Positions 4,203 through 6,133 of a stretch of 6,133 nt of DNA are shown piece by piece (within the stretch, counting starts at the first letter, position 1; each line of letters begins with the position of its first letter). The DNA comes from Chitinophagaceae bacterium (GTDB taxonomy: Bacteria > Bacteroidota > Bacteroidia > Chitinophagales > Chitinophagaceae): assembly GCA_016787105.1 (NCBI GenBank), contig JAEUVI010000184.1:1-6133 (forward strand), in the 5' to 3' direction. A program made the position numbers and the translations under genes. Below the pieces are notes generated by a model that was given only the letters and a program-made list of their open reading frames with translations, had not been told where the DNA came from and made no database searches.

Positions 4203-6133
4203 AATTCGCATTCCCTACCCTGTTGATTTCATCACTGGCAGATCCGGCAGATCGTTTAGCAGGCTGTTTCATTGTTTTTCCAAAGCGATAATTCAGCGAA
4301 AGCGTCAACACGCGGGAGTCCCGCTGAAAAGTAAAAAATTCAACCACTGACTGAAAATGTGTCAAACCTTGCATATTCTGCGTATAAAAAATATCACGGA
4401 AAGAAAGCTTTACACTTCCCTTGTTCTTAAGAACCTGTTTTGATAGCCCTACCGACACCTGCCCTGTAGGATCCAATACTTCCTGCAGATCGTTTTGATT
4501 TTTACCAATATAAAAACCAGTCAATTCCGCTCCCCAGCCCTTATTCAATCGAAACTGATTGTTGACACTAAAACTGAATTGCGTAATAGCCGCTTTATAA
4601 TTTTTCCACAGCTGGCCTTCTAGCTTTTTATGTGTCAGGTCTCCCTGGCCTGTCAGCGACCACCATTTAAAAGGTGACAGTTGCAGGCTCATACCAAACC
4701 CGAATACCTGTGCCCTACCAACATTTCCTTCGGTGTATACAATCGTTCCGGTTGAAGTATCAGATATAAATATCTGGGAAAAATAGTCCCTTGTGGTACT
4801 GTAACTGATATTGGTAGATAAGATTTCTTTAAACAAATGCGTAAGCTCCACATTCCAGGTATATTGAGGCAGGTAATAGGGATTGCCCTGCTGAAGCGTG
4901 TATTTATTGATGATATAAACAAATGGATTTAATTTTTGAAATCCTGGCCTGTCAATTCGCTGCCCACCGGAAAAAGTAAAACTATTCGATGAGTCAAGCC
5001 GGTAAGTAATAAATAATGTTGGAAACAAACTATGATAGCTCCTGTTAAACGATGAGTCTTTCACGGCAGCATTTCCCAACTGTTTTGCTTTATAACTTGT
5101 ATACTCATAACGCAACCCTCCCTGGAAATCCCAATTGCTTGATTTTGCCTGCACACTTGCGTAAGCGGCATGAATATTTTCGGTGTATAAAAAGTGATTG
5201 CTTTTTCCCAGGTCATCCTGCCAGCCTCCGTTTTGCAAAACAAAATAATCAGCGATATTATCCGTAGCAATTCTTGACGTTTTGAGGCCTGTTTCAAATC
5301 GTGCTTTTTTAATCTGCTGTGAATAATCAGTCTTTGCAGTAAAAATATTTATACCCGATACAAGGTCTCCTTTTGAAACATCTGCTTCTGCTCCCGGAGT
5401 ATTGAGCCTGTTTTCAAAATATTGTGCTGAATTAATATCGTATCCCAGGTAATCCACATCAGCAGTAAGCTCTCTATCTGCATCAAATACATGACGAAGG
5501 TTAAAATTGAGGCCGCCGTGATTCCAGTCTACTTTGTTATTAGCCAATGTAGCCACCATTGAATCCTTTACATTGTTTTCATTCAGCCAGCTTGCATTAC
5601 TCCTTCCATCACTGTTACGATCAAACACAAGTCCGTTCACAGCTATACCTGCAGTTGTTTTTGAATTGAGATAATAATCCATTCCTGTCTTTATGGTATG
5701 CGTCCTTGTTTTATGCTTAGTATAAAACGGTTGCTCCAGCCGCGCATCCACTGTACTACCGTCGCTTTTATAATAGGTACGCAGGGCATACATGTCAATA
5801 AAATTCGTATTCGCATTCAGGCTGTAGTTAACAAAGAAGTTAAAAGATCGCGTCCGGTAATTGAGCAACAGATTATTGTTCGACTTTGGATAAGTACCCT
5901 GGCCATAAGCTGTTGTTACACTTCCGTTTAAGCCATGCTGTTTATTTTTCTTTGTGCGGATATTTATAATTCCCGCATTACCGGCAGCATCATACCTGGC
6001 AGGAGGATTGTCCATCAGTTCAATCAATTCAATGGAAGAAGCGCTCATGCCGGAAAGAATATTTGCCAAATCAGCTCCCGATACCTGTGTCGGTTTACCA
6101 TCAATCATTACCTGCACACCGGATTTGCCTTTC
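4201..6133 (-). CDS. Outer-membrane beta-barrel / TonB-dependent receptor family protein, 5'-truncated by window edge
   Basis: The frame is open to the right edge, so the start lies outside; 643 complete residues are visible. Numbering from the first complete codon, it opens inside the plug domain (KGKSGVQVMIDGKPTQ, 1-16) and shows the characteristic plug end IELIELMDNPP (34-44) then ARYDAAGNAGIINIRTKK (45-62). The rest is alternating beta-strand sequence rich in Tyr, Phe, Asn and Thr, typical of the outer-membrane beta-barrel family (OMP_b-brl_3) related to TonB-dependent receptors. A strand LTLSLNYRFGK lies near the C-terminus, followed by a 25-residue polar tail, common in this Bacteroidota group. 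The protein sits in the outer membrane and probably takes up or senses a ligand, but no SusD partner or substrate clue is visible. The missing N-terminus probably carries a signal peptide and a carboxypeptidase-like domain. A GTG at 6117 is an internal valine codon, not a start. The stop overlaps the terminator hairpin. Confidence 0.92.
   Translation of the reverse strand, partial: KGKSGVQVMIDGKPTQVSGADLANILSGMSASSIELIELMDNPPARYDAAGNAGIINIRTKKNKQHGLNGSVTTAYGQGTYPKSNNNLLLNYRTRSFNFFVNYSLNANTNFIDMYALRTYYKSDGSTVDARLEQPFYTKHKTRTHTIKTGMDYYLNSKTTAGIAVNGLVFDRNSDGRSNASWLNENNVKDSMVATLANNKVDWNHGGLNFNLRHVFDADRELTADVDYLGYDINSAQYFENRLNTPGAEADVSKGDLVSGINIFTAKTDYSQQIKKARFETGLKTSRIATDNIADYFVLQNGGWQDDLGKSNHFLYTENIHAAYASVQAKSSNWDFQGGLRYEYTSYKAKQLGNAAVKDSSFNRSYHSLFPTLFITYRLDSSNSFTFSGGQRIDRPGFQKLNPFVYIINKYTLQQGNPYYLPQYTWNVELTHLFKEILSTNISYSTTRDYFSQIFISDTSTGTIVYTEGNVGRAQVFGFGMSLQLSPFKWWSLTGQGDLTHKKLEGQLWKNYKAAITQFSFSVNNQFRLNKGWGAELTGFYIGKNQNDLQEVLDPTGQVSVGLSKQVLKNKGSVKLSFRDIFYTQNMQGLTHFQSVVEFFTFQRDSRVLTLSLNYRFGKTMKQPAKRSAGSASDEINRVGNAN

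Noticed and set aside
5052..5931. Several 70-80-codon open frames on both strands inside the receptor gene
   Set aside because: All are out-of-frame or antisense to a continuous beta-barrel coding frame.
6115..6117. GTG as a start codon for the outer-membrane receptor
   Set aside because: The frame continues upstream to the window edge with family-like plug residues (KGKSG), so this is an internal valine and the gene is truncated by the window.
1..6133. Defence system, mobile element, CRISPR or phage content
   Set aside because: No transposase, integrase, repeat-spacer pattern, terminal inverted repeats, toxin-antitoxin pair or tRNA-like fold could be seen on either strand.

Overview
The window looks like chromosomal DNA from a member of the Bacteroidota, most likely near Chitinophagaceae/Sphingobacteriia. 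Evidence: a secreted protein with a type IX secretion (Por) C-terminal sorting domain, an outer-membrane beta-barrel receptor of the Bacteroidota type, a DUF4874/DUF4832-type exported protein, AT-rich composition, and no Shine-Dalgarno sequence before any start. The family-level placement is inference.

Layout from left to right. Positions 1-820 (minus) hold the N-terminal 273 residues of an exported DUF4874-type protein that runs off the left edge. A 173-base divergent gap follows, then an MFS transporter (plus, preferred start 994, stop 2196). The MFS gene converges on a minus-strand gene (2251-3315) for a T9SS-sorted secreted protein, with a hairpin terminator between them. A 235-base divergent spacer leads to a two-gene plus-strand unit: a 51-residue lysine-rich ORF (3551-3706) and, 23 bases later, a compact SET-domain protein of 139 residues (3730-4149). 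This unit converges on a large minus-strand outer-membrane receptor gene (4201 to beyond the right edge). A 9-bp perfect hairpin between them overlaps the receptor's stop codon.

The genes do not form one obvious pathway. Three products belong to the cell envelope or exterior (DUF4874 protein, T9SS cargo, outer-membrane receptor), and one is an inner-membrane transporter. The most intriguing unit is the lysine-rich mini-protein next to a eukaryotic-style SET protein-lysine methyltransferase, which suggests a possible substrate/enzyme pair. That is a hypothesis from gene order and composition only. No tRNA, rRNA, CRISPR array, insertion sequence or phage gene is visible, and no gene-free stretch exceeds 300 bases.
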